Shown one piece after another: positions 9,572-18,988 of a stretch of DNA of 64,000 bases. The position numbers and the translations under genes were made by a program. Where the stretch lies: assembly GCA_021108275.1 (NCBI GenBank), contig JAIORD010000042.1:124001-188000 (forward strand), written 5' to 3'. Source of the DNA: Methanococcoides sp. GTDB taxonomy: Archaea > Halobacteriota > Methanosarcinia > Methanosarcinales > Methanosarcinaceae. The first letter of the stretch is position 1; every line of letters starts with the position of its first letter. The notes below the pieces were generated by a model. It did no database searches and was not told where the DNA came from. It worked only from the letters and a program-made list of their open reading frames with translations.

Positions 9572-10639
9572 TCAAAACCTTTTCAGGAAAAACATAGTGA
9601 TCATGATAACTATTGAAACAGCCAGAATAAAACCCATTATAATTAGTCTTAATGGTGATGATCTTCCAAAATCGTCCAGTTTTTCAATGATAGGATTTTT
9701 TTCCTCTACTATGTCTTCCTCTTCGATATATTCAGGTTCGTGAGGAAGGGTTTGCTCGGTCATTAAAAGTTCCATTTTCCATATATTGAACTCACCAGCT
9801 TTATTTGACGAATATGCTATACTTTTCCCATCAGGACTCCATGCAGGGTCCATCTCATCCGAATCTGAAAAAGTAAGTTGCTTCGTTCTTTTTCCATCAG
9901 CGTTCATCACGTAGATCTCTTTTGCCCCATTCGTTTCTAAAACAAAAGCTACCATAGTTTCTTCAGGATTGAATACGGGATCGTAGCTATTATAGTAGTT
10001 CTCTTTCAGAATGGCCGGAACCTTCGATCCTGTGTCGACCTTCCAGATATTTCCTTCAAGTGAATATACTATCTGTTCTCCATCAGGATTCCAGGCAGGT
10101 GCACCTTCATCAATATTAGAGTCTGTTATCTGCGTTTGATTGCTTCCATCGATATCCATTACCCAGATATCGTAGTTACCGGAAAGTTTTGAAAGATAAG
10201 CGAGCTGTTTACCGTCAGGACTCACAGCTGGTGCTCTCATATCAGCATTTTTAGTGAGCTGTGTGCGTTTCATTCCGTCAATGTCTATGACATGGATGCC
10301 GATGAACTTAGGGGAGTATGGGTTGACATGCTCCGATGCAAAATAAAGGTGCTTGCCATCGGTACTGTAAACAGGTTCACCATCCCAGACGATACTGTCA
10401 TATGTCTCTTTCTTATCCGTACCATCGGCATTCATTGTCCAGATGGTCTGCTCAGAAGAATATACTATCCTATCGCCATTAGGGCTCCATTCAGGAGCTA
10501 CCTGATTGATACCTTCGGTAAGCTGGTAATGATCAGTTACGGTGATCGCTCCTACAAGAGGAAATGACAATAATACCACAAAAAGTATCATTGCAGATAT
10601 GATAATCAAATTCCTTTGATTATATATACACTTCACCAT
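9572..10639 (-). CDS. TolB-like beta-propeller protein, membrane anchored
   Basis: A secreted or surface protein of about 355 residues. An N-terminal hydrophobic segment acts as signal or anchor, and a second one (LRLIIMGFILAVSIVIMITM) near the C-terminus is followed by a basic tail. Between them lie six or so WD40-like TolB repeats with the signature APAVSPDGKQLAYLS, PAWNPDGEQIVYS and DPAWSPDGKSIAYSS, consistent with a six-bladed propeller outside the cell. Bacterial TolB belongs to the Tol-Pal system; the archaeal role is unknown. Two starts are possible: the ATG at 10666 overlaps gatE, while the ATG at 10639 does not and is preferred. Confidence 0.75.
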   Translation of the reverse strand: MVKCIYNQRNLIIISAMILFVVLLSFPLVGAITVTDHYQLTEGINQVAPEWSPNGDRIVYSSEQTIWTMNADGTDKKETYDSIVWDGEPVYSTDGKHLYFASEHVNPYSPKFIGIHVIDIDGMKRTQLTKNADMRAPAVSPDGKQLAYLSKLSGNYDIWVMDIDGSNQTQITDSNIDEGAPAWNPDGEQIVYSLEGNIWKVDTGSKVPAILKENYYNSYDPVFNPEETMVAFVLETNGAKEIYVMNADGKRTKQLTFSDSDEMDPAWSPDGKSIAYSSNKAGEFNIWKMELLMTEQTLPHEPEYIEEEDIVEEKNPIIEKLDDFGRSSPLRLIIMGFILAVSIVIMITMFFLKRF

Positions 10640-10646
10640 AGTGATA

Positions 10647-12548
10647 TTATGTATTAAAGAATTCATTAATCTTTTGTTTCAATAGTTCGCTGAGAACTTT
10701 GCCATCCACTTTTCCGCGGAACTCTCCCATGACGAGTCCCATGAGTGGACCAACTGCTCCTGCACCCTTTTCCGTAATGAAATCCTGTCTTTCTTCCACA
10801 AGCTTTTCAATGAACGCTTCGATCTCGGCGGTATCAGACCCTGTCAGTCCAAGCTCTTCCAGTGAATCCCTTACAACGGTATTCGGCCTTTGTGCAACAT
10901 GGCGGAGGATCTTCTCAATTGCCTCTTTAGCGACCTCTCCTGAAGCTATAACCTCGAACATCTGTTTAAAGTGTTCATCTGTTATCTTCTCGACATCAAC
11001 ACCATCACGTTTAAGCTCGGAAACCGTGCCTGTGATAGTGCGAACGATTAGTGTAGCCGTGATGATCTTGTCCCCACTGAATTTGGCGATGAGTTCTTCG
11101 AACAGCGGCAGGTCCTGTGAATATACGATCTTTTCTGCAAGCTCTTCGTTAAGTCCATATTCCTTGCTGAAACGTTTTGCTCTCTCAGTAAGCAGTTCTG
11201 GTACAGGGATAGACTCAAAATATTCCCTGCTTATTTCCACCTGTGGTACATCCGTTTCAGGATACATTCTTGAAGCACCTGGAAGTGGTCTCATATAAGC
11301 GCTGTTCCCGTCAGGTAATCCCTTTCGGGTCTCTTCGGGAATGAATTCAAGTGTTTCAGCGGCACGGATAAGTACGCTCTCCATTGCACCCCTTGCACGC
11401 TTTTCTTTATCTGCCACCATTATCACGGCATCATTTTCACCGGCACCAATGAATTCGCGCAGTGCTGTGACCTCGTCCTCAGTAATGCCGTAGTTGGGCA
11501 GTTCATCGGTATGGAATATGCCGCCAACACCTGATGTCTTTGCACGGTCGGAGAACTCAGTGCCAAGACGTCTTCCTGGCTGTACTTCTATTCCCACATG
11601 TCCGGCAAAGCCAGGTAATAGAACAGCAAATACCTTCCCTTTCTTTATGCTTCTCTTGATGACCTTCGACTCTGTGCCTTTGAAGAGTTCGGTCACATCG
11701 AAGATCTCATCATGAACACTGGCCTTCCTTTCATTGAGGTACCTGCGTATCTCGAGAAGGTTGGCCTGTCTTTCAACTTCCCTTTCCACGATTGTCTCGA
11801 TGAGGTCGAGTGCCTGCACACCTTTGATCTCTACCCTTGCTCCTTCTGCAATGGAAATGTTAACATCCTGCCTGATGGTTCCAATTCCTCTCTTGACCTT
11901 TCCTGTGGAACGTAATATCATACCGATATTAGCGGCAGTTTCCCTGGCGTGGGAAGGGGAGATTATGTCTGGTGCGGTAGCTATTTCTACAAGAGGTATA
12001 CCAAGCCTGTCAAGTGAATATATTATGGAGTCGCCAGCATCTTCGATCTTCTGTGCGGCTTCCTCTTCTACGCAGATCACTTCAATGCCTACTGTGCCTT
12101 CGGAAGTATCCAATGATCCGCCACTTGCCAGGAATGCTGTCCTCTGGAATCCGGAGGTGTTCGAGCCATCAACGACTATCTTCCTCATCATGTGGAGTTG
12201 TTCCACCGGCACCATGTGCAAAAGTTTTGAGATGGAAAGGGCGATATCAAGAACTTCCCTGTTCAGTTTCCTTGGTGGCTCCTCATCATTTTCAATAAGG
12301 CATGTGGTATCGTAAGCCTTGTAAATGTATTTCCTGTTGACCTTTGTCTGCTCAAGTGCTGCTTTGTCTGTCTCACCCATCTCGCTTGCAGTCGGCCTTA
12401 AATAACGGAAGAACTCAAAGTTCGACTCATCCGTGTTGCGGATCGTAGTGGGGCATTTACAGAACATTTTTTCCTTAGAGTCAAGTTGCTGATGAATTTC
12501 AAGTCCGCATTTTAAGCCAAGTTCACGGTAGTCGATCTTTCTGCTCAT
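10647..12548 (-). CDS. gatE: Glutamyl-tRNA(Gln) amidotransferase subunit E
   Basis: The archaeal GatE subunit, which works with GatD to convert Glu-tRNA(Gln) to Gln-tRNA(Gln). The GatB-like catalytic core starts with [20 protein letters not shown] and contains the tRNA-dependent kinase region with VEIATAPDI and [11 protein letters not shown]. An AspRS-like insertion follows (about 270-410, with [20 protein letters not shown]), and a YqeY-type tail closes the protein. The ATG at 12548 is chosen because GGTGAT lies nine bases ahead and the family begins MSRKIDY. An upstream ATG at 12611 would add 21 atypical residues. GatD is not in this window. Confidence 0.95.
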   Translation of the reverse strand: MSRKIDYRELGLKCGLEIHQQLDSKEKMFCKCPTTIRNTDESNFEFFRYLRPTASEMGETDKAALEQTKVNRKYIYKAYDTTCLIENDEEPPRKLNREVLDIALSISKLLHMVPVEQLHMMRKIVVDGSNTSGFQRTAFLASGGSLDTSEGTVGIEVICVEEEAAQKIEDAGDSIIYSLDRLGIPLVEIATAPDIISPSHARETAANIGMILRSTGKVKRGIGTIRQDVNISIAEGARVEIKGVQALDLIETIVEREVERQANLLEIRRYLNERKASVHDEIFDVTELFKGTESKVIKRSIKKGKVFAVLLPGFAGHVGIEVQPGRRLGTEFSDRAKTSGVGGIFHTDELPNYGITEDEVTALREFIGAGENDAVIMVADKEKRARGAMESVLIRAAETLEFIPEETRKGLPDGNSAYMRPLPGASRMYPETDVPQVEISREYFESIPVPELLTERAKRFSKEYGLNEELAEKIVYSQDLPLFEELIAKFSGDKIITATLIVRTITGTVSELKRDGVDVEKITDEHFKQMFEVIASGEVAKEAIEKILRHVAQRPNTVVRDSLEELGLTGSDTAEIEAFIEKLVEERQDFITEKGAGAVGPLMGLVMGEFRGKVDGKVLSELLKQKINEFFNT

Positions 12549-12939
12549 AAAAATATCACCAATGATCAATGTAATAACAACGTAATAATGATGTAATAAT
12601 CTAGACAACAAAACGTGTAAGGCGTTATAAAAGTAACGGCAATCTACAAATAGAGTATATTCCAGTTTTATTATTTTAAAAACACATATAAATGTGAATT
12701 AAGAGTTAATTCATAATTTCTTAATTTTCTATTTCATTTCCATTGATAATAAAGGATTTGCATCCATTTCTCTTTCTGCTCATGTTACTATTTTTTGAGA
12801 TAATAATGATGCCTTTAATTGTTAATTTCACATACCTAAATAATAATAAATACTCATCAACTATTCTTTCCTTTGTTCATAGTCCGGTAGACTGGTCTTA
12901 ATGAATAACAGTACTTCATTTAATGCAAAAAAATGAATA

Positions 12940-12960
12940 CCATAGGAATTTTTCCTATGG
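12940..12960 (-). terminator. Intrinsic-type terminator after the GIY-YIG gene
   Basis: CCATAGGAA and TTCCTATGG form a perfect 9-bp stem around TTT. On the minus strand it lies ten bases past the stop of the GIY-YIG gene and is followed by a T-rich run. The remainder of 12549-12939 is AT-rich and I see no gene in it. Confidence 0.65.
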
Positions 12961-12970
12961 ATACATTCCT

Positions 12971-13396
12971 TCAATCAATATTCGGCGTCTGACCATTGCA
13001 AATAGGCGCACGACCATACATATTCTCAAAGTGTTTTATCATGTATGCCTCATTCTTTTTTAGATCAGATATATGGTACACTTTTCTGAAATAAATATTC
13101 AAACGCAGCCTATTTGCATAGCCCGCTAAACCATGATTCCGTCCATAGGATTTATGCTCATTTAGCCTTCTTCCAATATCTTCGGATTCACCGATATAGA
13201 TGATATCACTCTTGCCATATGGATAATCTAATTTCCAGTCCCATCCTTTTGCATTGATGACATATACACCTGCTTCGTCAGCAAGTTTTTCGGAGATTGC
13301 ACCATTCCAATCAAATGGCCCTTCAAGTTTTTCAAATAATCTTTTAGGCGTCATGTTGCCTTCTGTATTGTATTTATCAAAATATTTTGATACCAT
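12971..13396 (-). CDS. GIY-YIG domain protein
   Basis: A 141-residue protein with the GIY-YIG nuclease fold. The two defining strands are AGVYVINAKGW (about residue 42) and DIIYIGESEDIGRRLNEH (about 65), followed by the helix carrying Arg and the terminal EAYMIKHFENMYGRAPICN with a conserved Glu and Asn. It lacks the UvrC domains, so it is a stand-alone family member of unknown substrate; a DNA-processing or homing-type activity is possible. It is transcribed alone and ends at a strong hairpin. A more upstream start is unlikely, since only AT-rich sequence precedes the ATG at 13396. Confidence 0.75.
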   Translation of the reverse strand: MVSKYFDKYNTEGNMTPKRLFEKLEGPFDWNGAISEKLADEAGVYVINAKGWDWKLDYPYGKSDIIYIGESEDIGRRLNEHKSYGRNHGLAGYANRLRLNIYFRKVYHISDLKKNEAYMIKHFENMYGRAPICNGQTPNID

Positions 13397-13459
13397 ACTT
13401 TAGAACATAATGTTTGTAGTTATAAACTTATTGTAATTATTTAAAATTAGAATAATAAA

Positions 13460-13663
13460 GATTATGGTGTTAGGAAATTGTGTGGTGAATGGAAGAAAAT
13501 GGGGTTTTCAAAAGGCACATTGCATTACATGAAGCAGAATGCTGAGGCGGATAAGCCATTTACTTTCAATAATCATGTGATTGTGACTCTCATTGATGTT
13601 GGTATTGCCAAGGCAGTTGATGCAGCATTGACTGAGAGAATGAAAAAGAGTGAGTCCCTTTGA
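13460..13663 (+). pseudogene. Fragment resembling the C-terminus of Cas1
   Basis: An open stretch with no good start codon reads CGEWKKMGFSKGTLHYMKQN and then ADKPFTFNNHV. From memory this looks like the end of Cas1 integrases, where a GTLHY-x-K-x-NA segment followed by KPF precedes the last helix. The rest of the domain, Cas2 and any repeat array are absent nearby. About 20 residues after the conserved part look unrelated. I infer a truncated, inactive remnant. It could also be the tail of an unrelated DNA-binding protein. Confidence 0.35.
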
Positions 13664-13686
13664 TTAGGGACTAACAAAATGTAAAT

Positions 13687-13705
13687 GCTGTCTATTAAAG
13701 ACAGC
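13687..13705. terminator. Bidirectional stem-loop between convergent units
   Basis: GCTGTCT and AGACAGC form a 7-bp stem around a 5-base loop. It sits between the plus-strand Cas1-like fragment and the end of the minus-strand kinase gene. Confidence 0.45.
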
Positions 13706-13725
13706 TAAATTCGAGCTAAAATCAA

Positions 13726-15363
13726 TTAATAGGATGTGTTTTCAGGATCAATTGGAATGGTAAATGTGAATGTACTTCCTTTTCCAACTTCACTTTCAAC
13801 CCAGATCTCGCCACCATGCATTTCAACAAAATTCTTGACAAGTGCAAGGCCAAGACCAGTGCCCTCATACTCTCTAGCATTTGAAGAATCCACCTGATAG
13901 AACGGGTTGAATAGTTTATTCTGGTCATCTGGTGATATACCGATACCACTGTCCTTCACAAAAACAGAAATTATCTCATCAGTTGTATTAATTCCCATTG
14001 TTACAGATCCTCCTTGATCAGTGAACTTAATGGCATTACTCAAGAGATTATAAAGTATCTGTTTGAATTTTACTGAATCTGCCACAATAATAGGATTTTC
14101 AACATTAATGCTATAGTTTAGTTCAATCTCTTTCTTCATTGCAAGAGGCATCATTGTCTCTTTTATTTCATTGATGGCATCTTGAATAGCAAACTCTTCA
14201 AGGATAAGCTCCATCTTACCAGCTTCGATCTTTGAGAAATCCAAAAGATCATTGATCAGTTCCAAAAGATGCTTTCCACTTTTAGGAACATTAGATGTGT
14301 ATTTCTTCTGAGATTCATTTAAGGTACCAAAGTTCTCACTAATAAGTAGATCCGAGAAACCAATGATCGAAGTAAGAGGAGTTCGAAGTTCATGGCTCAT
14401 ATTTGAGATGAATTCGCTCTTGGTACGATTTGCATCTTCGGCAGTAAGTTTTGCTTGTAGCATTGCTTCTTCTGCTTTCTTGCGCTCGGTAATATTATCG
14501 AATGCTATCCCTACACAATTATTTGGTAAGGGAAATACCTTGACTGAAAATGTATTCTCAAGAACTCGTTCATCGCCATAGTAAATATCTTCCAAGACCC
14601 TGGACTGACCAGTCCGAACAACTTCGGCATAAGTCTGTGGAATATCCTTCTCTCTGAGACCGGGATAAATCTCATCTAAAGTCTTTCCAAAGATAACTTC
14701 ATTGGGAACACCTGTAAAATCAGAAGCTGCTGGATTTGCAGCTATCAGCCTGAGAGTTCTATCATCATCTAAGTTCTCTAAATAATATACATAAAGCCCT
14801 ATTCGCACATTCTCGAAGATGTCTGCATACTGTTGAATGGCCTTTTCCGCTTTTACAGAAGCTTCTAGCACTTTTTTTTCAGCAAGCTTCTGTTCTGTAA
14901 TATCATCTGCAATGAGCAAAACCATTGATTCATTGTCTTGTTTTATCGAGATCGTTGAAATCAAAAGATGAAGTGTTGCAGACCGGTCATTGATCATTAT
15001 TTCTAATTCGCTTTCCTTTTTGTAAATGTTCTCACCGGTCTCAAAAGTGTGCATTACAGAGTTTCGCACAGTACATTCTGAGCATTCTCTGTTTTTTCCA
15101 CACCCTTCATCTTTTAATGAGTTCATGCATCCAAACAGTTCACCACCAAGAAGACCAATACTATCCATTTTTTTCATTCCTAATTTAATGGAAGCAGCTC
15201 GATTGATGTTTTCAACTCTACCGTCCTTATTGATAAGGATCATAGTTAATGGGATATGATCAAAAATAGAAGTTAAGATATTAGGATTCATAAGAGATTC
15301 AGCTGGAATTTTACAAGATTCGTCGATCGCGGTGTCATTCAGAATTTTTTCACTTATAACCAT
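13726..15363 (-). CDS. Soluble PAS-domain sensor histidine kinase
   Basis: A 545-residue kinase without membrane segments. PAS 1 (about 30-150) carries four cysteines (C79, C88, C94, C97) in an insertion. PAS 2 (about 175-290) is followed by HisKA with the phospho-acceptor His324 in SNMSHELRTPL. HATPase_c follows with N-box YNLLSNAIKFT (about 438), DSGIGI (471) and GTGLGLAL (501). All catalytic motifs are intact. No response regulator is adjacent, so its partner is elsewhere. The cysteine cluster suggests sensing through bound metal, heme or thiol chemistry, which is inference. Two ATG-free options were not needed; the ATG at 15363 fits. Confidence 0.9.
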   Translation of the reverse strand: MVISEKILNDTAIDESCKIPAESLMNPNILTSIFDHIPLTMILINKDGRVENINRAASIKLGMKKMDSIGLLGGELFGCMNSLKDEGCGKNRECSECTVRNSVMHTFETGENIYKKESELEIMINDRSATLHLLISTISIKQDNESMVLLIADDITEQKLAEKKVLEASVKAEKAIQQYADIFENVRIGLYVYYLENLDDDRTLRLIAANPAASDFTGVPNEVIFGKTLDEIYPGLREKDIPQTYAEVVRTGQSRVLEDIYYGDERVLENTFSVKVFPLPNNCVGIAFDNITERKKAEEAMLQAKLTAEDANRTKSEFISNMSHELRTPLTSIIGFSDLLISENFGTLNESQKKYTSNVPKSGKHLLELINDLLDFSKIEAGKMELILEEFAIQDAINEIKETMMPLAMKKEIELNYSINVENPIIVADSVKFKQILYNLLSNAIKFTDQGGSVTMGINTTDEIISVFVKDSGIGISPDDQNKLFNPFYQVDSSNAREYEGTGLGLALVKNFVEMHGGEIWVESEVGKGSTFTFTIPIDPENTSY

Positions 15364-15697
15364 TTTGACCTGCTACATATTTCATACATGCCACAGAATA
15401 TTTTGAAGAGAGCATATCAACAATTTGCTGTTCATTGCTACAGTAGTTAATATATTTTGCGGCTATACTAATAAAAATTTGAATGATATGCAAAGATACA
15501 CAAACATATCATATTATATCATGGAGAAGTTTTTTGAGATCAACTATTTTTCAAATTATGTGAATATCTTGAATTCCACAGATCTATCACAAATTCAAAG
15601 AAAGATAGTAAATTTCAAGCATTCAAAATATTACTATTAATAATAAAATTCATTGATTTTGAAATATTATTGCTAATAATAACATCAGTGTAAAATC

Positions 15698-15829
15698 GGC
15701 TCTGTAGAAATCCTCAATATTTGGACATTAATCCAATTTTAAAAGATTATTGAATGTGTTACATGGCGTTGGAATATAATCCTAATTCCAGTCTATATAT
15801 GTTGATCTTGATAGGTTTTCTACAGAGCC
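15698..15829. mobile_element. 132-bp MITE-like element with GGCTCTGTAGAAA ends
   Basis: The left end GGCTCTGTAGAAATCCT and the right end AGGTTTTCTACAGAGCC are inverted repeats matching at 15 of 17 positions. The interior is non-coding. The same end sequence brackets the ABC exporter at 56633-58682 and occurs in degenerate form at 1819. No clear target duplication was seen. The rest of 15364-16100 has no gene that I can support. Confidence 0.7.
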
Positions 15830-16082
15830 CTTTTTTCATTTTTGTGCAGATTTCATTTTAACAGGATTAATATTTTTATAAATAATTAATCAGATTGTCC
15901 CGGCTCCATTTGGATCTTTAATGTTCCGGAAAATAAGCGTGAAACTATGAAAACCGCATCTCAAAAATAACATACGCTTCTAAGAAAAACGACTTACAAT
16001 ATCAAAAACAGTTATAACTATTAAATTTGGGGTATGGCAAAATTATTAAATAAAATATGTAAACAATTGGTTTTAGAGGTGG

Positions 16083-16156
16083 AATTTATATAAATAATAT
16101 GGTATTAACTAATACAATATAAAAAGAAAATTGATTTTTTTGGTACGATGCCAAAA
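16083..16156 (+). promoter_or_regulatory. znuA promoter with two palindromic operator candidates
   Basis: A TATA box (TTTATATAAATA, from 16085) is followed by the perfect palindrome GTATTA-AC-TAATAC (16102-16115). A second inverted repeat, TTTTGGTACGATGCCAAAA, lies at 16138-16156. The second uses the same half-sites as the palindrome upstream of the DtxR-type regulator and feo genes, with longer spacing. Metal-dependent repression is inferred. Confidence 0.5.
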
Positions 16157-16210
16157 TTAGATACAAAAAGAAAGAAAGCAGAAACTGAAAAATGTTAAAG
16201 GAGAATTAGA

Positions 16211-17128
16211 ATGAATAAAAATATTAAATTCACATTGACCCTCTTCACTTTATTGATAGCAGTTTTCATATCCGGTTGCATTGATCAGACGGAGGAGAAT
16301 ACCAGCCATCAGGACGAAAGTATCGTTGTTGCGGTAAGCATACTGCCACAACAGGAATTTGTAGAAAAGATAGCTGGTGACAGCGTTAGTATCGTTGTCC
16401 TGATACCACCCGGAGCAAGTCCTGCTACCTATGAACCAACCTCCGGTCAACTGAGGGATGTGGCAGATGCAAAAGCATATTTTACAGTAGGATCCGGATT
16501 ACCTTTTGAGAACGTCTGGCTTGAGAAGATAGAGACTGTAAACGAAGACATGCTGATAGTGGATTGCTCAGAAGGAATTACGATAATGGAAATGCATGAA
16601 GAAGAGCATGAAGGTGAAGAAGAGGGACATGATCATGGAGGAGTCGATCCTCACATCTGGACATCACCAGTGAATGCTAAGATCATGGTCGAGAACACAT
16701 GCCTCGGACTTATCGAGATCGACCCGGATAACAGCGAACTCTACTTACAGAACAAAGAGGCATACCTGAAAGAACTGGACGAAGCTGATGCCAGAATTCG
16801 AGGCATTCTTGGCGAAGAAGGCGGCAGTTTCATGACATACCATCCTTCCTGGAGCTATTTTGCAACTGAATACGGACTCGATATGATAACTATCGAGGAG
16901 GAAGGAAAGGAACCAAGCCCAAAGGATATGCAAAGGCTTATCGATGAAGCTGAAGAGAAAAATATCAACGTGATCTTCGTACAGGCACAGTTCAGTAAAC
17001 AGAGCGCTGAAGCGATTGCATCTGCAATTGGTGGTGAAGTGGTAACTGTGGATCCACTCGCAAAAGATTACATACACAATCTTGACACTATCACCGAAGC
17101 ATTTTCACAGGGCATTACAAAAGAATGA
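16211..17128 (+). CDS. znuA: Zinc/manganese ABC transporter substrate-binding lipoprotein
   Basis: A 305-residue cluster A-I (ZnuA/TroA) metal-binding protein. A signal peptide ends in a lipobox-like ISGC (Cys23), so it is anchored at the membrane. The first lobe has VSILPQQEFVEKIAGD and PGASPATYEPTSGQL with the metal-ligand region. An acidic/His-rich loop (MEMHEEEHEGEEEGHDHGG, about 130-148) is typical of zinc binders, then DPHIWTSP with a ligand His. The second lobe contains MTYHPSWSYFA. GGAG lies eight bases ahead of the ATG. It should be followed by znuC and znuB, but the next gene is cut after 25 codons, so this binding protein has no intact partner here. Confidence 0.92.
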   Translation: MNKNIKFTLTLFTLLIAVFISGCIDQTEENTSHQDESIVVAVSILPQQEFVEKIAGDSVSIVVLIPPGASPATYEPTSGQLRDVADAKAYFTVGSGLPFENVWLEKIETVNEDMLIVDCSEGITIMEMHEEEHEGEEEGHDHGGVDPHIWTSPVNAKIMVENTCLGLIEIDPDNSELYLQNKEAYLKELDEADARIRGILGEEGGSFMTYHPSWSYFATEYGLDMITIEEEGKEPSPKDMQRLIDEAEEKNINVIFVQAQFSKQSAEAIASAIGGEVVTVDPLAKDYIHNLDTITEAFSQGITKE

Positions 17129-17136
17129 GGGATAGA

Positions 17137-17241
17137 ATGGCAGAAGTGATCAGCCTTAAGGATGTATGGGTAAAATATTACAAACTCACCGTACCGGAAG
17201 CTGTGAATCTGCCATCCTTAATATGTAGTTTAGCACCATGA
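17137..17241 (+). pseudogene. Truncated znuC (ABC ATPase) start
   Basis: The ATG at 17137, nine bases after znuA, begins EVISLKDVWVKYYKLTVPEA, which matches the N-terminus of ZnuC and the intact ATPase at 54369 (FKDVWVHYDG). After about 25 codons the homology stops and the frame ends at a TGA at 17239. The Walker A motif is already missing. The ATPase and permease genes have been deleted, and the junction lies near 17211. Confidence 0.7.
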
Positions 17242-17294
17242 ACATGTATATTGATCCCATAACCTTTAGAAGTAGCAATTTCATAAGAACCACC
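17211..17294 (-). pseudogene. Fragment resembling the N-terminus of Cas1
   Basis: On the minus strand, directly at the znuC break, one frame reads SKGYGINIHVHGAKLHIKDG. This resembles the first beta-strands of Cas1-family integrases. No downstream part is present. Together with the Cas1-like tail at 13460 it may be the scattered remains of one gene. Assignment is tentative. The rest of 17295-17922 is degraded sequence in which I identify nothing. Confidence 0.25.
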
Positions 17295-17922
17295 AATTCT
17301 TTGTCTCTTTTGGTTTGATCATACCTAGATTTTCCAATGCTGCTCTCAGAATATTCCTGGATGGGAACATCCCACGATAAGAAACAAATCCTTTCCAGTC
17401 CCAACCACAAGGGACTGTTCTATATCCCTAACTTCACCAATGGAAAAATCACTAAATCTTCACTCAGATTCCAATAATCTACGGGCAGCAAGCATCCCAT
17501 GGCTACCGCATTGATAAAGTCTCTTGAAAGTCTGGCACCATCCCCTGCTGCAAAAGATACTAAGCGATCAATAAAACTATAAAAACTGCTGCTTCATAGA
17601 CGCTAAACAATATTCAGTTGATACCACCAAAAACCAAACTCCCATCATTTAAGCAGTTGCTGTGAGATAGTGAGGTGGGAGATTTGGGGAGTTTCATGGG
17701 GTACATACAAGTGGTTCTTTTCGGGGAAGTGAATAAGAAATAACGCTGATAATATATTTACCAGAATGACTGAAGCAGCCGCCCCATGCACATTAGAAAT
17801 TGTTAATTCAAACATCGGCTATAAGTAAAAACGTCAAAAGCTCAAAATCCCCTTTATACTGTTTATGGCATGCATATAACCAAGTATTGAGAATCGATAA
17901 CCAAAACAAAAAAAGAAAAATA

Positions 17923-17946
17923 CACTTCGACAGCATTATCGAAGTG
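17923..17946 (-). terminator. Terminator hairpin downstream of the surface-protein ORF
   Basis: CACTTCGA and TCGAAGTG form a perfect 8-bp stem with an 8-base loop. On the minus strand it follows the stop at 17960 and is followed by a T-rich stretch, so it fits an intrinsic-type terminator. Confidence 0.55.
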
Positions 17947-17959
17947 CTGCTAATTGATA

Positions 17960-18337
17960 TTAGATCCTTCGTCTCCTGAAACCGATAAATATGACAGAAA
18001 CGGCCAATATGACCAACACGCTGCCTAAAATATCAGCACCGGAGAAGGATGTAGACGACGAGGCTGAATCACTTGTTGTGGATTCTTTTGTCATTTCATA
18101 CCCTTCAACGTAGTTGTCTTGTGCAGCACCTGTTGCCTGATCGGTCGTAGTTCCATACCCTCCATCATTTACCATTGTCTGGTTGCTTGCGGATTCGACA
18201 ATCGAAGCAGATGCAGTAGATCCACTACTACTACTACTACTACTACGGGTACTGGATTCAGATGATTGAGCATTCCTCTGTGTGGCTTCCTCTATCAATC
18301 TGTTATACATCACATAAGGAGTGACTGAAATGAGCAT
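17960..18337 (-). CDS. C-terminal part of a surface protein with Ser-rich stalk and membrane anchor
   Basis: About 125 residues: a short N-terminal part, a Ser/Thr-rich linker (about 30-100) including a run of serines encoded by a repeated CTA/GTA triplet tract, and a C-terminal hydrophobic helix (ADILGSVLVILAVSVIFIGF) ending in RRRRI. This is the anchor layout of archaeal surface proteins, but without a PGF motif. There is no signal peptide. The open frame continues upstream, antisense to the ExbB-like gene, so the true 5' end seems lost. I read it as a truncated surface protein; a terminator hairpin follows. Confidence 0.45.
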   Translation of the reverse strand: MLISVTPYVMYNRLIEEATQRNAQSSESSTRSSSSSSSGSTASASIVESASNQTMVNDGGYGTTTDQATGAAQDNYVEGYEMTKESTTSDSASSSTSFSGADILGSVLVILAVSVIFIGFRRRRI

Positions 18338-18988
18338 GGATTCTTCATTGTTCCAGATGATGTACACGCTCTCATCTTCACTGCTGTACCCTGTGGTGAT
18401 ATTGCTCCTCCTGTCAGTGATAATGTCCCTTGTTCTGATCGGTGAGTTCATTTCGGAATATGCGAAACGTCATCGAAATGTCAAAGAACTGGAACAGATA
18501 GGCAGAAACGTTCAGGAGAATGTCAACAATTCCTCCCATGATGATGCCGCAGCACATCTTCTTAAACTTGACCAGAACCAGCTTGTCACATCTTTTGCAC
18601 GTGATGCAGCAGACTACCTGGAGCAGAATGGGAAATTGTCCATCGAGTGGTTGTCCGAAGAATATGAAGTGAGAATGACAAAACGCCTGGAGCAAACAAA
18701 GATACTGTCTACGTTAGCCCCTATGCTCGGATTGATGGGAACTTTAATTCCATTAGGTCCCGCACTCATCGGCCTTGCACAGGGTGACATTCTCCAGCTT
18801 GCCAACAATCTTACGATCGCCTTTGCCACAACAGTGCTTGGCCTTTTTGCAGGTATCGTGGGGTAGTACTTACATTGGTCAGGAAGAGATGGTACTGGCA
18901 GGATATGGCAGATATAGATTATCTTGTGGATTCCATGGGGCTGATCAATGAGGGGAAAACGATATCACAGGACCGGTATCCTCTATGA
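18330..18988 (+). CDS. MotA/TolQ/ExbB-like proton-channel protein, frameshifted near its C-terminus
   Basis: The ATG at 18330 follows AAGGAG at a good distance. The protein has one N-terminal helix (LLYPVVILLLLSVIMSLVLI), a cytoplasmic middle, and the family's paired C-terminal helices: ILSTLAPMLGLMGTLIPLGP, then NNLTIAFATTVLGLFAGIVG. A TAG at 18864-18866 interrupts it. One base further on, the frame resumes as VVLTLVRKRWYWQDMADIDY and runs to 18988, so one G appears to be missing from the GGGG run at 18860-18863. The resumed frame overlaps the start of the DUF2149 gene. Such proteins pair with an ExbD-like partner to use the ion gradient; here DUF2149 probably plays that role. Confidence 0.75.

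Noticed and set aside
15425-15640. 71-codon AT-rich open frame on the plus strand
   Set aside because: No ribosome binding site, skewed composition (Asn, Ile, Tyr, Lys) and no family; likely chance in AT-rich DNA.
17186-17410. 74-codon minus-strand open frame as a single gene
   Set aside because: The protein-like segments here are split over different frames (one Cas1-like, one reading GWDWKGFVSYRGMFPS), so it is better read as debris than as a gene.
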